Below are positions 1 to 11,984 of a stretch of 64,000 bases of DNA, one piece after another. Position numbers and translations under genes: made by a program. Positions within the stretch are counted from its first letter, which is position 1. Each line of letters begins with the position of its first letter. The stretch is taken from contig NW_025942297.1 in the NCBI RefSeq assembly GCF_000764305.2, forward strand, positions 19,057 to 83,056, written 5' to 3'. The notes under the pieces are model-generated. The model was not told where the DNA came from. It made no database searches and saw only the letters and a list, made by a program, of their open reading frames with translations. This DNA is from Hyalella azteca (Eukaryota; Arthropoda; Malacostraca; Amphipoda; Hyalellidae).

Positions 1-1667
1 CGTTATTAAAAACCTGGGACTTAACCTGGGTCAGCAGAACAGCTGCCCATAACCAAGCTTACTCAACTAGATTGAACAGAGCCTTAGTTTAGCATAGTTA
101 CCTATTTAATTTCACAAGCACACTCCATTTTTTTACAGCTCATTAAATACTGAGTTTTCAGCTATGACACACTCTTTTCTCGCAGTATTACCCCTACTCT
201 CTCTCCTGCAACGAAAGGTTCATACCCATTAAAGCCTTCGTATGGCTATCGAATTCATACAGATTCGGAAACTCATGGACGTATCAATATCTTTGCATCA
301 ACTATTTAGGAAGCGAAAGCAGATAACTAACATTGTCAAAATCACCGCGAGTTAACTAAACAGTGAAAGTGAGACCATTAGAAGTCTTAGATAAGCAGGT
401 GAGATGCAGAACGTTGCACGTCAAGGTCAGCCTCTAACGGGATTCCCGAGCCTCTCAATGCATCGCTGACTGCCGTTTACGCCACCACACCTGCTGCGGC
501 ATCAAGAATTATGCAACTTTATCAAGAATTATGCAACTGGTTCTTCATCGATAGCGAAAAAGTTATTTCAGTAAACTCACCGATTTACTACCGTGTTTTA
601 TTTACCTTGAAAGCAAAGTGCGAGACCTTTTTCGACTCGTCTTCGTAGTCGCTACCCCAGGATTCGATCCCAAGGATATGCAGAGGTTTGTGCAGGTCGT
701 GCGTCATTGGGCGCAGACGTGGGAGGAGCTGTGGGGTGGTGATTAACGAGGCGCAAACCGCAAGCAGCTCATGGAAGTTGAGGGTGAAGCATGCGCCAAT
801 TACGACAATGCTGACGGTGATTGACTATGCGTGTGGTGTACGCCAGCGAAGATAACCGATATCAGTGATGGAGTATGCTCACATCGCACACCTAGCATGA
901 AAGCTCATTTCCATGGAAAGTTGAATGCAGAATAGTCTGGAAGCGACGTACGCCCGCGAGTATTTAAGACGCTAACCGTTTGCGATGGCTGGGCAAATTA
1001 ACTTATAAATATTAAAAACTCACGAACGCATCAATATCTCTTTACGAACTAGTCAAAAAACAAAAGCAAATTTCTAATTTATTTAAAAATCAGGATGATG
1101 TAGCTAAACAGTGGAAGTGCCGTGAACTTCCACACAGTCGTAGCATGCATTACTTCGTTGAATCTGTAAAATAATTCTTAATAACTTAATGTTTTATTTT
1201 CAATCATTGTGAGTAAATAAATGAATTAGAATAACAGAATTTTTCAAATGTTTTTTTCTATATATAATGAGAGCTGATGAATAATCTAATGTAATTCATG
1301 TGTAAAAACACACCTTGAGTACATAATCACCATAGGAAACGTTTAAATGAAAGCATATTAGCCAGTTCTTTCTTTTATTGTAATCTTTGCAATTTAGAAG
1401 TGGATGATGTGGGAGCGCATGAAGACTCGAATGTACATTTAAAAATGAATTTGAATGTATGCAAGTGATACTAAGACGGCTGTAAATGATAAATGTGCAG
1501 AAAATATTAATATATGATATAAGAACGATCGATCCGAAGTTATTTCTCAAAAACATAACATCTGAAGTTATTCAAGTAATTAGGCAGTCAAATTTGATAA
1601 TATTAAATAGCAGCTGAATTCGCAAGTCGAGTTTTATAAATTCAAATTAGGCAGCGAGAAAATCCAT
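1..1667. other. AT-rich leader with a diverged internal duplication
   Basis: I see no gene here. Two stretches, about 265-375 and 1010-1120, share a diverged direct repeat: both contain ATCAATATCT, an A-rich part and TAAACAGTG(A/G)AAGT. A short 18-bp duplication (TCAAGAATTATGCAACT) lies at about 504-538. The segment lies just upstream of the Polinton genes and could contain its left terminal repeat, but I could not find a matching inverted copy downstream of 14957. Confidence 0.4.
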
Positions 1668-1675
1668 AATACCGC

Positions 1676-4600
1676 TTGGTTCAATTCAAACAGGTTTGTA
1701 GAACTTTCAAGATTCACATAAATTTAAATACAATTAAAGGACTGTATGATAATCTGATATATGAAATTAAAGAATTTACGAACGACTCCTCTAGATGGAT
1801 ATTAAATAAGTTGCTAAAATTCACAACCAAAATTGTTGAATACAAACCTCTAAGAGGTTCCAGCTGTATATTGAATTACCAGAAAAATTGACACATTCAA
1901 AATATAAGTTAATAAACAGTAAAACCAAGATAACATGTGATTTAAGTGGGTGGTTACGCGCTACTTCTGCAGAGATGAATAAATGGTAAAAGAATAACAA
2001 AAATATTGAAGAGGAAAGCAGAAGGGTTTGATTTCAAAGATATTAAATTCCCTATGAAAATTAAAGACATCGATAAAATTGAGAAGATTAATAATATTTC
2101 CATAAATGTATCAAGCTTGAATTATTGTTTGGAGCTATGCCCACTTCGAATAACCAAAACTAAATATGAAGATGTGGTTTCATTATTGTTAATTACAAAT
2201 GAAAATGGAAGTCATTATGTCTTAATGAAGTCTTTAAGTCCATTTATTCATAAGGCGAGTCATAGAACTAAATATGTATGTCCATACTGCCTGCATGCAT
2301 TAATGCTCGAATATCTACTTGAAAAACATAGAGATAAATGCGCTATTAGCACACCCGTCAAAAATGTTTTTAGTGATGAGAAACTAAAGTTCAATGCCTT
2401 TCAGAAGACTATCGAGCATCCCTTTGTAATTTACGCTGATTTTGGATCGACTTTGGTAGGTATTGATTCATGTCAACTAGACCTTAAGTCGAAATATACG
2501 CGGAATATTTAGAAACATGAGCCGAAAGGTTTCTGTTGCTATACTGAATGTAAAGATGATAGGTTCTAAATGTTGGAGATATATAATGGTAAAGATGCGT
2601 CCAAAAATTTTTTGAAATATATAGAAGTAGAAATAAAACGTGTGTACGAATTATTGAATCAATATCCAAAAAAGATGTTCTTATCAACTGAAAAAAAAAC
2701 TTGAAGGGTGAAAATCGAAAACACATAACGGGAGACTAAAGAGCTCCAGTGCATCTCAAGTGCAATTTAAAAATTAGAACTCCTAATTTTATGCCAGTGT
2801 TTATGCATAAATTATCCAATTATGATTCACATATCTTTATTAAGTAACTAGGTAAAGTGTCTGTAAAATAAATGCTATCCAAGAAACAGATCAAAAATGC
2901 ATAAGTTTTACGTAAACTATCTAAGTCGGGACGCATATAGATAAAAAACTGTAAGAGAGCGAGAGATAGCAAGAGATTCAAGATTATGATTATTAGAGAC
3001 CTTTAGATTCATGTCTTCCTCGTTGGATGCATTATCAAAAAAATTATCAGAGCATATGGCAATGAAATGACATTTCCCTAACAATGAGCAGTTTAAATTT
3101 ATACAAGACAAAGGTATATATCCATACGATTACATGGATACCTATGATAAAATGAATTCAATTAGTTTACCATTGAAGGTTAATTCTATAACAAATAAAT
3201 GATATACATATCTCTGCTAAAGAATATTAATATGCTAAATAGGTTTGGGACGAATTCAAATGCAAAACATCCAAAGACTATTATAATCTCTACCTAAAAG
3301 TTGATACCTTGTTATTAAGTGAAGTGTTTGAGAACTTTATAAATACCTGTTTGAGAGAATATAAATTAGATCCAGCTCATTATTTCATAGCTCCAGGTCT
3401 ATCATTTGATGCTCTATTAAAGGTTACTGAAATAGAATTAGACTTGCTAAACGATCCTGATATTATACATTCATTGAGCAAGGTGTTAGAGGTAGTGTTT
3501 CAATGATAAATACAAGATATGTTAAAGCAAATAATAAATATATCCCTGAAAGGTATGCTACTCAAAAACCGAGTAATTATATATCATAAATGAACGCAAA
3601 TAATTTATATGGTTGGCAATGCCACAGAGCCTATCAACAGAAAACTTTATATGGTTGACAGAAAATGAACCATTCAAAGATAATAAAGGCTTCATTTTAG
3701 AAGTTGATTTTAGTTATCCAAAAGACTTACAATAATAATGATTTACCTCTAGCACCTGGAAATATTCAAATAGGGGATGTTCATAAGTTAGCACCTCATC
3801 TTGGTTAGCGTGAAAAATATGTAATCCATTACAGTAATTTAAAACTATGAGAAACTTGGATTGAAACTAGAGGAAATTCATAGAATATTAGAATTCAATG
3901 AAAGTCCATGGATGAAGCCATACATAGATCTAAACACAAAGATTTCTTCAAGTTAATATATAATTCTGTATTCGAGGTTAATTGGTTAAGACTAAACGTT
4001 GAGGTTAAACAACAAAACGTTAACGTTGAGGTTAAACAAGACTACCCAAATAAAAATTAAGGGTGGTGCACCGATAATTGATGTACGAAGAGGTTTACGG
4101 GTGTGGTGGCCATTGGCTGGTTATAGGTGTGGGATAGGTGGTGCACGCCACCCTTAATTCACTGTATAAATCATATAAGCTCCACCTATGGGGTCCGCCG
4201 ATAGCCACCATAAAAACATAGGTGCTCCACTCTCAATTTTTATTTGGGTAGTTGAGGTTAATCTGGTTAAGATTAAACAAGAATTGAGGAGATTAGGTAT
4301 AAACCTAGTTTCAAAGGATTCAAAATATTCTCGGAAAATCTTATAGCATGTCACATGCAAATGCAAAAGCTAAAGTTTGATGAACCTATTTATGTAGGGA
4401 TGAGCACAGTAGATATAAGCAAGACATTGATGCATGACTTTCATTACAACTTCATTAAAGAAAAATATGACGATTGAGCAAAGCTCATGTTCACTAATAC
4501 TGACTCACTCTGCTATAACATTCGAACCGATTACTTCTATGAAGATATAAGGGATAATCAAGACTTATTTGATACATCGAATTATCCTAAAAATCATTTC

Positions 4601-5160
4601 CTATATTCAAATCGGAACAAAAGGTAATCAGAAAAATGAAAGATAAAACTAGCGGCATTCCCATAGAAAAATTTGTTGGTCTTCGAGCAAAGATGTATAA
4701 TTATCGAACGAAGTGTTCTATAGCTAAAAAAGCTAGAGGCATAAAGAGGAATGTTATTGAAAGGAATACAACCATACAAGCATTAATTTAATAATGAGAT
4801 TATATATAAAACAAAGTATAATATCCAAAGTGATAATCATGAATTGTATACGAAAGAGATCAATAAAATTGCTCTCAATGGCGACGATGACGAAAGACAT
4901 ATTAATAGATGGTATTAATACGCTTGCATTAAACCACTGTAATGCAAGCTGATAGAAATCTTTATAAATAATCTAATAAAAATGATAGTCCACAATAGAA
5001 GAACATTAATAAACTATCCTGAGCTCCTATCATCCGATAATAGTGAATATTTAAACCAGCTGAAATCATTTCTTTATAATGAAAAAACTGGGAGTGGCAT
5101 TTTAGCACGATGTTAAGGAAATTACCACTACCAGAAATGCATTTCAAATTAACATTAAAC
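1676..5160 (+). pseudogene. Protein-primed DNA polymerase B (Polinton pPolB), broken
   Basis: This would replicate the element from a protein primer. An N-terminal block (1676-1891) contains the conserved-looking INLNTIKGLYDNLIYEIK and YKPLRGSS. The 2006-2512 block has a paired-cysteine motif (YVCPYC, then H..KC) followed by EHPFVIYADFGSTL, like the exonuclease entry of these polymerases. Further islands are LLLSEVFENF..C...Y.LDPAHYF.APGLSFDALLK (3309-3506), NANNLYGW (about 3590-3615, palm region), APGNIQIGDVHKLAPHLG (about 3750-3808), [12 protein letters not shown] (about 3940-3970) and FTNTDSL (about 4488-4508, palm motif C). Asn replaces the usual first Asp in two of the palm motifs. Frames switch repeatedly, with many stops, and a MITE interrupts the gene at 4041-4252. 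The family assignment is strong; activity is impossible. Confidence 0.85.
4041..4252. mobile_element. MITE with 18-bp perfect terminal inverted repeats
   Basis: A 212-bp insertion begins ACTACCCAAATAAAAATT and ends with its exact reverse complement, interrupting the polymerase pseudogene. It has no coding capacity. Flanking DNA contains several partial copies of GAGGTTAA, so I could not assign a target-site duplication. A diverged relative of its left half starts near 47878. Superfamily unassigned. Confidence 0.8.
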
Positions 5161-5165
5161 ATTCA

Positions 5166-5516
5166 ATCTGAGCAAGTTCCCAATGGTTCTTTCAATGATG
5201 AGCATACCTATTTCTTCTGTGACCGTTGCACTAAGGTGCAAAAAAGACTGAATGAATTGATAGAGAAAGCATGATAGATAGAGTAGATAGAGCTTGTAGA
5301 GCGCATGATATAATTTATAGTACACATTTAAAAACTAAAGACAGAAACAAGTCTGATAATATCCTTGCAAAGAAAGCGGCTGAAATTGCGATAGATCCTA
5401 ATGAGCCTGAATATTTTAGGACTGAGGCAAAATTAGTTAATGCCGAATTAGTTAATGGCTGGAAAAGTTATGCAGGTCTTGGAGTATCAAAAAACGTAAA
5501 AATCCACTCACATTAG
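5166..5516 (+). pseudogene. Phospholipase-A2-like domain of the Polinton
   Basis: The open frame at 5271-5516 contains DRACRAHDIIYS, matching the D/C..HD..Y active-site helix of phospholipase A2, including the parvovirus-type domain used to breach endosomal membranes. In another frame just upstream, about 5210-5270, lies FFCDRCTKVQKRLNELIEK, which fits the calcium-loop side of the domain. The His-Asp pair is intact, but the two parts are separated by stops near 5272. Placed between polymerase and integrase. Role in membrane penetration is inferred from family knowledge; in this copy the domain is not translatable as one protein. Confidence 0.7.
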
Positions 5517-5559
5517 TGAGCGGTAAATTTTTAAATCATATATTACGATCCTAACGTGG

Positions 5560-6354
5560 GGACAAACGAACTTTTTCGTAGGAGTGGTTCATCTCGAAAG
5601 CAAGTCACAAATTGATTGGAGTCACAGGAAACAGATAAAGGCACTAATTACATTCTAACTGTGATTGATATCTTAAGTAAACATGCATGGGCAGTTCCTA
5701 TACGTAGAAAAAAATAGTGAAGAGATTAAAACCTCTTTCCAAAAGCTTTTCACTGAACGAATCCCTCAAAAATTCAAACATACAAAGTTCTAAAGTTCAT
5801 TAACAAGCCAACACAAGACTTATTCCAGAAGTTCGAAATTCAATGGTTTGCAACTGAAAATGAAACTAAAGCTCAAGTTCTTGACAGATTTAACCGAACT
5901 CTCATGACAAAAATGTGGAAATATTTCACGTACGCCAAGACAAAAAAGTGAGTAGATATTTTACCAAATTTAGTAGAAAATTATAACAATAGTTATCATT
6001 GATCAATAAAAATGTCTCCTCGTGAAGCTTCAATGAAGCAGAACAGTAAAATAGTTTATGCAAATTAATTCCCCCGAGGTAAAGCCTGCTGTAAGAAAGC
6101 TTAAATTCAAGATCGAATATTGTGTCATAATTAATAGAAAACGTAAGGATTTTAATATAGAAAATCTCCCTAATTTCACAGGTGAGTTATTTATCATCTC
6201 TAGATTATTAAAAACCAAACCCGCAACTTATAGGTTGAAAAATATGAATGGGGCAAGTAATATGGAGTTTTTACGGAGAAGAAGCATCAAAATGTTTAAA
6301 AGCGATGTTTATAAAACTGATAAAATTTTGGAAATAGTAAAGGAAAATTATTAG
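5560..6354 (+). pseudogene. Retroviral-type (DDE) integrase of the Polinton, broken
   Basis: Islands in changing frames match the integrase core and C-terminal domain: ETDKGTNYILTVIDILSKHAWAVPI (split by a frame change, about 5622-5703), then FNRTLMTKMWKYFT (about 5892-5933) and a catalytic-Glu-region-like NYNNSYH (about 5981-6000). The final block, 6058-6354, is an open 98-residue frame with LPNFTGELFIISRLLKTKPATYRLK, like the chromo/SH3-type tail of Polinton integrases. Several stops and frameshifts interrupt it, so it cannot be made. Confidence 0.8.
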
Positions 6355-6559
6355 TTAAATGAAAGGGATATGATGACCCATCATGGATTTCGGAAGCTGA
6401 ACTACATCAAGTTGAACTTACATCAAGTTAAACACACATTGAGTTCAAAACAAACAGACATTATGTTAAAATTGCTTGAGATATTTTGCTTAACAAAATG
6501 AAGTTAATTGATATGAAAAAAATCAAATTCGAATAAAATTGAAAACAGACTTAAGAAAA

Positions 6560-7002
6560 TAATTCACACAAGAAAAATGTATGGAACATTTTTCATACAA
6601 TGATGCTAAAAAAGTATATAAGCCTCTAATTGAACCTTTTAACAAAATGGTAGAAAAAACTAAGCAAATAACATTAGCTCTGAGAGATTCTCCCAGAGAA
6701 TTTTTAACAATCAAACCTGCTGAGAGATTGGCTTTAGATCCTAAAGACTTAAAAGGACCCTACTCAAAAGGACTAGTTGGTTCAATAGCTAAAACTTTTT
6801 AAGGTATAGCCATTAAAAACCTGGATCTGAATAATATAAAGCTTATGGCTTGAAATTTGATGGTAAAAAATTTCATTCTAGGAGAGACGATTGTCAGCAT
6901 ACAAGGTAATAATTTAGGAATTGGTAATAAATTGATTTTTCAGAGAACTGTTATAAGAGCTGTTAACAATCCTCAAGCCAGAAAAATACGAGGAAAGAGA
7001 TA
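6560..7002 (+). pseudogene. Unidentified Polinton ORF
   Basis: An open stretch at 6581-6802 encodes 73 residues (starts MEHFSYNDAKKVYKPLIEPF) rich in Lys and Pro. After a stop, related-looking coding sequence continues to a Lys/Arg-rich end (RKIRGKR) near 7002. It lies between integrase and the capsid genes, so a virion or accessory role is possible. I do not recognise the family. Confidence 0.4.
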
Positions 7003-7109
7003 AGATCCACCATAGGGCAATTATATTTACGCGTATTGCCTTAGAATACTGAGGCAGACTAAGCCTCATCTAAAGTCGTATGGGACAATAAAGTAAAATT
7101 GAGGAGGTA

Positions 7110-7640
7110 AATACTGCAAATTCATCAAACCATTCCATAAAGTGATGCAGAAAGAGAAGGCACGTTATAAATTTGCTAAAATTAGAGCTGCACGTCCCGC
7201 ATCGTCCAGGGGTCAAACTCCGGAATCAAGATCGGATACTGATTCAGATGTTGCAAGATCAGTACATACCCTTTTAGGCTTTGGTGATGGAGTGTTGGAA
7301 GGTGTTGAAGAACATGAAATCACAAATATAGTATATATAATGTCTGTTAATACAATACTAGTTCACTCCAGTACAATCAATGGATCGTATCTCAATTGTG
7401 ATTTGCACAATATGTTGTATATATTTTTCCTAACGTTCCCACAGATATAAATTTGTAGAGAATCCTAGTCAACAAATTTACCTAACCGCAGAGCAGCCTT
7501 CAATTTAAAATATTCGAATTTGGTTAACAGATCAAAATAGAAATCTTTTGATCACCAGAGGCAAAGAACTAACAGTAAGATTACATTTACAGTCGGAAAA
7601 ATCAAATTATTTTTAGAAAATATTACTTATAAAAATTTAA
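7110..7640 (+). pseudogene. Polinton minor capsid-like protein, broken
   Basis: The frame at 7142-7450 starts with a basic Ala/Arg/Ser-rich segment and continues through INTILVHSSTINGSYLN-like sequence. After a frame change near 7445 the reading continues as YKFVENPSQQIYLT and, after a stop, IRIWLTDQNRNLLITRGKEL (about 7514-7573). The WLTDQN...RG.ELTVRLHL pattern is one I associate with the minor-capsid/penton-like protein of Polintons and adintoviruses. It directly precedes the major capsid gene, as expected. Assignment is by recalled pattern, not by search. Confidence 0.55.
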
Positions 7641-8900
7641 AACTTACAGTGGAAGGAAACTATTCAAATTGATGAATCAATTCGTAAAGTTGAAACTCAC
7701 GGTTATGAGCCTCCAATTGGAACTGATTTAAATCGTGAACACAATGATATCAAGATTATTATTCAGAATCAAGGTCAGTTTCTACTACCATCAGACAGTT
7801 GTCTTTACATTGAAGAGGCTTTAACGAATGAGAATGGGAGTAATTATAACATCAAAGATGATAAATATCAATTATCAATAATGATCTGATGTTTTTATTC
7901 GATCGAGTATCTTATACAATTGTGAATGGGGAAATTGAGGACAATAGTTATCCTGAAATTGCCACAACTCTGAAAGGATTGACAACATATCAACGAAGCT
8001 CCAAAGAAAGTATGATGTTCTTCTGGAGTATTGATATCAAGAAAAAATAAAAATCGAATGATGGATTCAATTAACGTAATTTAATGCCACAAATCCCTTA
8101 AAATATATTTTGGATACTGTGAAAATTATGACAAAGTGATTAATGGAGTCAAGCATGACTTAATTTTAAGAAGAGGTGCTGATGCAAATCCTCTATTTAA
8201 GTCTAGCGATAAAGATCCAAATCACTAATATAAAGTTGTTAATGGTAAATCACAATCAAAAGACTAATTTGGAAAATGACGGCTTATAAACTCTCTGATG
8301 AGTATGAGATTAAATTATATCGACAAATAAAAGATAAAATTCGAATATCGATTGCATACATGAATTGACAATTGGAACAAACAATAATGAATTCGAATCA
8401 AAATTTATTGGATAATACTCTTACACCAAATTCGGGAACTCGAAGACCTCGTTATGTCTTTTTAGCATTTCAAATTGGTAGAGATAATTCGCAACTTTCT
8501 AACAATGCACTGTTTGATCACTGTGTTCAAGAATGCATATATCCAGCTAAATAACGAAAGGCATCATGAGCAAAACTTACAAATTGATTTTGATAGTAAC
8601 AATTATGCAGTAGTTCATAAAACGATAATAGATTACGCATCACAGACAAATTACGCGGTTGCATACAGATATTTTAGGCTTTTAAATCCGATTTTCGTAT
8701 TTGATATCAGTCGGCAAAATGAACGTCTTAGGTGCAGTCTTGATATGATATGACTAAAGCTTCATTGATATGAAAATTGAAGCTAATTCAATAATAACAT
8801 TCCTGATAATACACATGCTTATGCTCTAGACTTTTCAGACAAAATGATTACAATCTGATTTTGAGAAAATGAATATAAATTACTAAATATGTGAAAATTC
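7640..8900 (+). pseudogene. Major capsid protein (double jelly roll) of the Polinton, broken
   Basis: This is the main shell protein of the predicted virion. Diagnostic islands are VETHGYEPPIGTDLN (about 7690-7735), LPSDSCLYIEEAL (about 7788-7826), LFDRVSYTIVNGEIEDNSYP (about 7895-7957) followed by TTLKGLTTYQRSS, then RPRYVFLAFQIGRDNSQLSN (about 8442-8500), YAVAYRYFRLLNP (about 8655-8693) and DNTHAYALDFSDKM (about 8803-8845). The FDRV.Y..NG and PRYV.L.FQ..R.N patterns are typical of Polinton capsid proteins. Frameshifts at about 7890, 8485-8550 and 8760 and multiple stops make it a pseudogene. Confidence 0.82.
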
Positions 8901-9074
8901 TTTTCGGATTCATATCTTATTAAAATGATGTATTGGCTAGAACGTTAAAAAGACTGATACTGAGCATGCGCAGTATGTTATGACGAAAAATAATAAAATA
9001 TTTGAGAACGGACGTTGCTTGATTTGTTAGAAAACTAAAACTTCTTTTGTATCTGCAAAAGAAGCAAAATAAGG

Positions 9075-9258
9075 TTTCATCTTACCAATTCCTGCTATCC
9101 TAGGAGCTCTAGGCGCTGCTGGGTCTCTGGCAGGATGGGATTCTGCCATAGCTAATGCGGTCAATAAGAAGAACGCTGATGATAAGCTTATAGCAGAAAC
9201 GAAACGACATAATGAAGCAATGGAAGGTAAAAAGGGATCCGGTTTAAGATTGATCTAA
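9075..9258 (+). pseudogene. Small Gly/Ala-rich protein between capsid and protease
   Basis: One frame gives ILPIPAILGALGAAGSLAGW, a hydrophobic Gly/Ala helix, followed by a charged helix (NKKNADDKLIAETKRHNEAM) ending GSGLRLI. This layout resembles the small membrane-active or minor virion proteins next to the protease in Polintons and adintoviruses. The frame looks nearly intact but I see no clear start codon close upstream. Function is inferred from layout only. Confidence 0.5.
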
Positions 9259-9269
9259 GCGAAAAAAAA

Positions 9270-9760
9270 TATTCACCGAATAAAAAATCTTGTAGGGTCT
9301 TCGAGGAATTCAAGAAGGTCTCTACTTGAATTCGTCAAAAAAATAATACCTATTAAACCATTAACACAACATGATTTGAAACATTATTTGAGAGTTATGA
9401 AAGTTCCTGGAGTCAGAGACATTTTCATGAGGAATACAATGCCTATGTCACCTTTTAAAACGGAGCGAGGAATTTTGAATCTTGATGTGGAAGAGGGAAC
9501 TGGAACGCATTGAACTTGTTGGTATAAGGCAAATGATATTTGTTATTACTTTGATAGTTATGGTTTGACATGTCCAAACGAGTTTAAAACGTACATGATT
9601 AAATGCAACATTTTTTGATCTGCCTAAGAAATACAAAAAATGGGCTATGTAATTTGCGGACATTTATGTTTAGAAATGTTAAAACGACTGGAGTATGAGA
9701 GATTTGATTCCATTGTATTACATCTTTATAAGGGTATTAAAATTTTTTATGTTATTTTTC
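9270..9760 (+). pseudogene. Adenain-type cysteine protease of the Polinton, broken
   Basis: The capsid-maturation protease of adenovirus/Polinton type. The first part includes LTQHDLKHYLRVMKVPGVRD (about 9361-9420), RGILNLDVEEGTGTHWTC-like sequence with the catalytic-His neighbourhood (about 9469-9516), YYFDSYG (about 9543-9562, Asp region) and, after a frameshift near 9590, the catalytic-Cys neighbourhood ICGHLCLEML (about 9652-9681). The His-Asp-Cys order is intact. A stop follows TGTH (TGA for the expected Trp) and the frame changes near 9615-9640, so it is not functional. Confidence 0.8.
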
Positions 9761-9768
9761 TTTATAAA

Positions 9769-11345
9769 ATGGCGAGTATTAATATCTATGCAAATAATTT
9801 GAATCTTTCATCAACTTGCAAAGATGGTGAGGAAGAACCAATTGAAGTATTTCCTTTATAGAGTCTCTGACGACTTCAATAGAAACTTTTTGAAATGAGA
9901 ATTCCACCTTCAATTCAATTATTACAACCCTTAGAGAAGACTTACAAGATGAGTTTTCTAATGCAGATTTAGGTTTAAAATTTTTAGAGAACACCTTTGA
10001 CGATAGATATAAAGTTTTAGAAAAACTAATTAAAAAATTTTATGGGAAAATTTACAGTTTTCAGTCAGCTTTCGATGGAAAAATCAAGAATTTGGAATTG
10101 CATGTTGAGGAAAAATTAATTAAACAAAATGATTAGAAAGTCTTCAGTTTGAAGTTAGTGTTCAATGACAAATTAAAAAATACAGAAATTGGTATTGGGG
10201 ATAAATAAATGCAACAATTTGAGGAGAAAATAAATAACTTGCATGTATCGCTTGATGATAAAGTGAAGAATTCGCAATTGCATATTGAAGAAATTTTAAA
10301 CTGATTTTTAAAGCTGATGATGATATCCATAGAGTACAGTTGGCGTTTGAAGATTTAGTAAATGAAAAGCTGAAAACTTTAGAATTGCGGATTCTTAACC
10401 TCGAGTTACAAATTGATGGAAAAGTGTCTTATGGGGAAGTTGATCAGAAATTCAAAAGCTTGGAGTCAAATTTAGCTCCAATTAATGATGATGATTTCGC
10501 TGACAAAAATTGAAGATATTATTAATGATATGAAGGATATTAAAAACATACTTCATGAGTTTTCTAGATATATTATTTCAAATCAAAATGAAATTATTCA
10601 ACTTAAATTGATGCTGCAAAATGAAACTGATGAAAACATAGAACTGAACGAAATACTAACTGATCGTATGATATAATCTTGTAGCCTCACGAGTTCGGAA
10701 AAGTTTGTAGGCTTTAGAAGTTTTACTTTGTTAAAATGACTGTGTTAATATATTTGGAAAGGAATTAATAGTACACCCAAATCACATCTAACAAGTCCTC
10801 CAGGTATTGGCTTTCAGTACCTTGACGCTGAAACACAATTTTGATCTGAATAATCGGAGACTTACAAATATCTCTTATCCAATTTAAGATAATGATGCCG
10901 TATGCATGAGTTATGTTGACGAGGAGGTGCTAAAAGTCTCAGATGTTCATGTAAATGATTTAGAAATGGCCAATAAAAATTGATGTTGTGAGGGAGGGTG
11001 TCATGGTGCATATTAACTTTCTCGAAAAAGAATTGCCTGCAGTAAAATCAATAATAAAACTCTTGATGATGAAAGAGTAACTATCACAATGATAAAAGTA
11101 TATTCAAAGTTGGAAACCATCGATGAGGAAGTAAAAACAATTCGGAGAAAATTTTAGAAATACAAATGGAAAATTTTGTGTGTCTGAATGAAAAAGTATC
11201 ATCATTGGAGGGGCTTCAGGTCGAAATTGAAGCCTTTATTGATGGTGCTGTTAGGAATATAACATCAAATAAGAACGAACTAGCAGAAGTAATAAGAATT
11301 CAAGAAAAATTGTCTGAACGACTCAGAAAAATAGAACGTCAATGA
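9769..11345 (+). pseudogene. Long coiled-coil, fibre-like Polinton gene, broken
   Basis: Starting from a plausible ATG at 9769 (MASINIYANNLNLS), a long region reads as imperfect repeats of about 20-30 residues with Leu-Lys-Glu heptad spacing, for example FEEKINNLHVSLDDKVKNSQ near 10220-10280 and the open 63-residue frame at 10485-10676. Stops and frame changes occur every 100-250 bases. It sits between protease and ATPase. A trimeric tail- or fibre-like surface protein would fit, but that is inference from the coiled-coil pattern alone. Confidence 0.5.
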
Positions 11346-11429
11346 GGATTTCAATCCGATTTCCAGCTAAATAAGAAACATTCTAAGTTTATAAATTCAT
11401 CAAATGCAAATTTAATCTTGGTTAATAAA

Positions 11430-11880
11430 AATGAGAGCTAATGTACAATATGCAATCTATGACAAACAAAAGATTGACAATTCACTCAACCTAATGAAGT
11501 TACGCTACGGTTTAGAAAAGTCATTCTAGTCAAAGTATAGAGTGATTTATGATGGAAGCGAATCAAAGTCAGTGTGGGGTAGTAGTTCATTAACACGCCA
11601 TTGTCATTCGAGGCAGCCTGTGAGGAGAAAAAAGGTTGGGTGAAATTTCTTACAAAATGGAATACGTAATCATAGATGTCCAAAGAGAGGCGATATTTAT
11701 TCAGGAAATATTAATCAGCTGCAGATTGATGTTGACAATATTGATAATATTCGCTATGATAATCGCCATCTCTCAACCGAAATTAATCAGATTATGATTC
11801 AAGTGAATATACTAGAACAGACATTGAAAAGGATTTAAAAAAAATCTTCAAGAGATGCTCTATAATTGGAGAGACGATAA
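11430..11880 (+). pseudogene. Second short coiled-coil remnant
   Basis: Reading frames here give YAIYDKQKIDNSLNLMKLRY (about 11449-11508) and, further on, a Leu/Ile heptad stretch (INQLQIDVDNIDNIRYDNRH, about 11710-11769, continuing to about 11835). It may be the decayed end of the preceding coiled-coil gene or a separate small ORF directly upstream of the ATPase. Confidence 0.3.
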
Positions 11881-11893
11881 TGAAAATAAATAG

Positions 11894-11984
11894 AAGTACC
11901 ATTTTGTATTTCCTTCTCCAAGTTTGAGGTGTCTCATAATTGGAAGTTCGAACTAAGGAAAAACGTCATTGCTACTGAAGTTGC
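11894..11984 (+). pseudogene. Packaging ATPase, N-terminal piece with the P-loop
   Basis: Just before the LTR insertion one frame holds a Walker A motif: Gly at 11942, then Ser-Ser-Asn, a TAA stop at 11954-11956 where a small residue is expected, then Gly-Lys-Thr-Ser (11957-11968), followed by a hydrophobic helix. This is the P-loop of the FtsK/HerA-type genome-packaging ATPase of Polintons. The frame runs exactly up to the TTGC target duplication at 11981-11984 and resumes after the second LTR at 14304. Confidence 0.75.
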
